This document shows positions 6,002-7,062 of a DNA stretch of 7,062 nucleotides, in pieces. How positions within the stretch are numbered: the stretch's first letter is position 1; each line of letters starts with the position of its first letter. Made by a program: the position numbers and the translations under genes. The notes beneath the pieces were generated by a model that saw only the letters and a list, made by a program, of their open reading frames with translations, did not search any database and had not been told where the DNA came from. Origin of the DNA: an uncultured Spirochaetaceae bacterium. Its GTDB lineage: Bacteria > Spirochaetota > Spirochaetia > Sphaerochaetales > Sphaerochaetaceae. The DNA is taken from NCBI GenBank assembly GCA_944389985.1, contig CALXON010000004.1:1-7062 (forward strand), written 5' to 3'.

Positions 6002-7062
6002 TCACTCGGACACGATCCTGCTCTTGAGACCAACCGGCTCAAAAGCTATTCCGTGACCGGTAAAATACTTGGTGAAGAACTCGTAGTAGTTGAGCCTGAG
6101 CGACTGGATACCAGCAGAGAGGCCTTCAAGAACCACTACAAGCACATTGCCGACAATCGCGATGAGCACATAGGCCACGATGTTTCCAGGCATCTCCGCC
6201 ATCTGATAGAAAGCTGACATCAGCGATGCGTGGGCGATACCGAGACCTGCGACTCTCATGAAAGACAGGGAGTTGGAGAGGAAACCCGAGAAGATCTCGA
6301 GGATCTCCACAAGCGACTCCATCACGGTACTCATCACAAGGTGTCCGATTCCTCCTGTCCTGGCACCCTTCCTCTTCTCCAGAATGAAGGTCACCGGCTC
6401 CTTCAGGACGATCAGCACAAGACATGTCACGACAAGCGGCATGAACCAGGGAGCGGACGGGAATGTGCTATAGCCCGACATCACAAAGCCGTATGCGAAC
6501 CAGATGCCGGCTCCATACAGGACTCCTCCGACGATTCCGTTCTTGTCGAACACAAGCTCCAGGAAGCGCTTCTTCCTTATGAGGTTTATCCAGTTGAGGA
6601 CAAGACCGAGATAGATGACGCAGATTCCGAATATGATCGTCACGGCAAGGATGTCATAGACGGAGTTGATCAGTCCAGCAACAGGCTCTCCCTCGACGAT
6701 GGCGTCAAACGGGAACCATAGCGCGGGAATGAGGGGAAGTCCGAATACCGATCCGAAGAGGACACCTCCCGCCATTGATGCCGGGCCGAGGTACAGAAGA
6801 AGAGTACAGAGATACCTTGAGATTATCCCGTCCTTCTTCATCGGGTGCTTCTTGTAGTCAAGCGTTCCGAGAATGCCAACAAGAAGAAGCACCAGTCCCT
6901 GCCCCACATCAGCGAACATGAGCATGAACATCAGAATATATGCGACAGCGGTGAATGGAGCAGGATTTATCGAACCGTACTCCGGTGTACCGTAGTTGTC
7001 GACCATCTTCCTGAACGGACGGAGTATCTTTGAGCTCTTCATGGCGACAGGAACCTCCTCCC
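6002..7062 (-). CDS. atpI: V-type ATPase subunit I (a-subunit homologue), C-terminal membrane half; 5' end cut by window edge
   Basis: This is the membrane stator subunit that carries the ion half-channels beside the K ring. About 352 codons are visible, ending in TGA. An ATG lies at 7042, but the frame stays open upstream to the edge and encodes EEVPVA before it. That joins to the family's conserved run into the membrane domain (RPF, YGTPEYGSINPAPF, then FADVGQG). I therefore read the ATG as internal and the gene as partial; full-length family members have roughly 600-650 residues, so the cytoplasmic N-terminal half is missing here. Counting from that Met, hydrophobic segments lie near 30-58, 78-108, 122-152, 170-190, 198-220, 255-280 and 286-308. 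The essential transport arginine is most likely R263 in SLSFMRVAGLGIAHASL, with the second conserved block LEGLSAGIQSLRLNYYEFF (E305, R316) near the end. K follows 15 nt downstream. Identity is secure; segment limits are by eye. Confidence 0.95.
   Translation of the reverse strand, partial: EEVPVAMKSSKILRPFRKMVDNYGTPEYGSINPAPFTAVAYILMFMLMFADVGQGLVLLLVGILGTLDYKKHPMKKDGIISRYLCTLLLYLGPASMAGGVLFGSVFGLPLIPALWFPFDAIVEGEPVAGLINSVYDILAVTIIFGICVIYLGLVLNWINLIRKKRFLELVFDKNGIVGGVLYGAGIWFAYGFVMSGYSTFPSAPWFMPLVVTCLVLIVLKEPVTFILEKRKGARTGGIGHLVMSTVMESLVEILEIFSGFLSNSLSFMRVAGLGIAHASLMSAFYQMAEMPGNIVAYVLIAIVGNVLVVVLEGLSAGIQSLRLNYYEFFTKYFTGHGIAFEPVGLKSRIVSE

Noticed and set aside
7040..7062. ATG at 7042 preceded by GGGAGGAGG, which looks like a true start of a short, membrane-only subunit I
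   Set aside because: The frame is open upstream to the edge and encodes EEVPVA, which fits the conserved linker just before the family's membrane domain. The purine run is 11 bases away and is probably just Glu codons. A second internal start cannot be fully excluded without upstream sequence.
896..7062. Interpretation as an F-type ATP synthase operon
   Set aside because: Subunit A has the A-specific inserted domain and V-type motifs, D and F are V-type shaft subunits, and there are no F-type gamma, delta or epsilon genes.

Overview
The window is one stretch of a single operon. All nine genes lie on the minus strand, so transcription runs from high to low coordinates. The junctions are overlaps of 4-23 nt or gaps of 1-15 nt, and no non-coding stretch exceeds 15 bases. 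Seven genes encode subunits of a bacterial V-type (V/A-type) rotary ATPase, in transcription order I-K-F-E-A-B-D. Two regulatory-looking genes follow: a universal stress protein (USP) and a PTS EIIA type-2 domain protein. Subunit I (upstream end) and EIIA (downstream end) are both cut by the window edges.

Organism: a bacterium of middling GC content that uses a V-type rather than F-type ATPase genes here. The protein character, the single-hairpin K subunit and the PTS EIIA suggest an anaerobic, host- or sediment-associated bacterium. A spirochaete (Spirochaetota, Treponema/Sphaerochaeta-like) is my best guess, but it is inferred from general resemblance and not proven. There is no rRNA, tRNA, mobile element, repeat array or CRISPR. 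No promoter or terminator is visible, because both operon ends lie outside the window.

Layout (high to low coordinates): 7062-6002 subunit I, membrane half (stator a-subunit, ion half-channels); 5986-5642 subunit K (rotor ring); 5640-5341 subunit F (central shaft); 5344-4718 subunit E (peripheral stalk); 4740-2959 catalytic subunit A; 2969-1533 non-catalytic subunit B; 1528-896 subunit D (central shaft); 899-414 USP; 412-1 EIIA.

How they work together: A3B3 hydrolyses (or makes) ATP, D-F forms the rotating shaft, K the ion-carrying ring, I the membrane stator, and E half of the peripheral stalk. Subunit C (the socket between shaft and ring) and the small G/H stalk partner of E are absent between I and D, so they must lie upstream of subunit I or elsewhere. 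The most notable feature is the tail. A USP with a degenerate nucleotide-binding loop and an EIIA with an intact phospho-histidine are coupled to subunit D, which suggests, without proving it, that energy or PTS status is linked to the ATPase. Otherwise this is a conventional V-ATPase operon.
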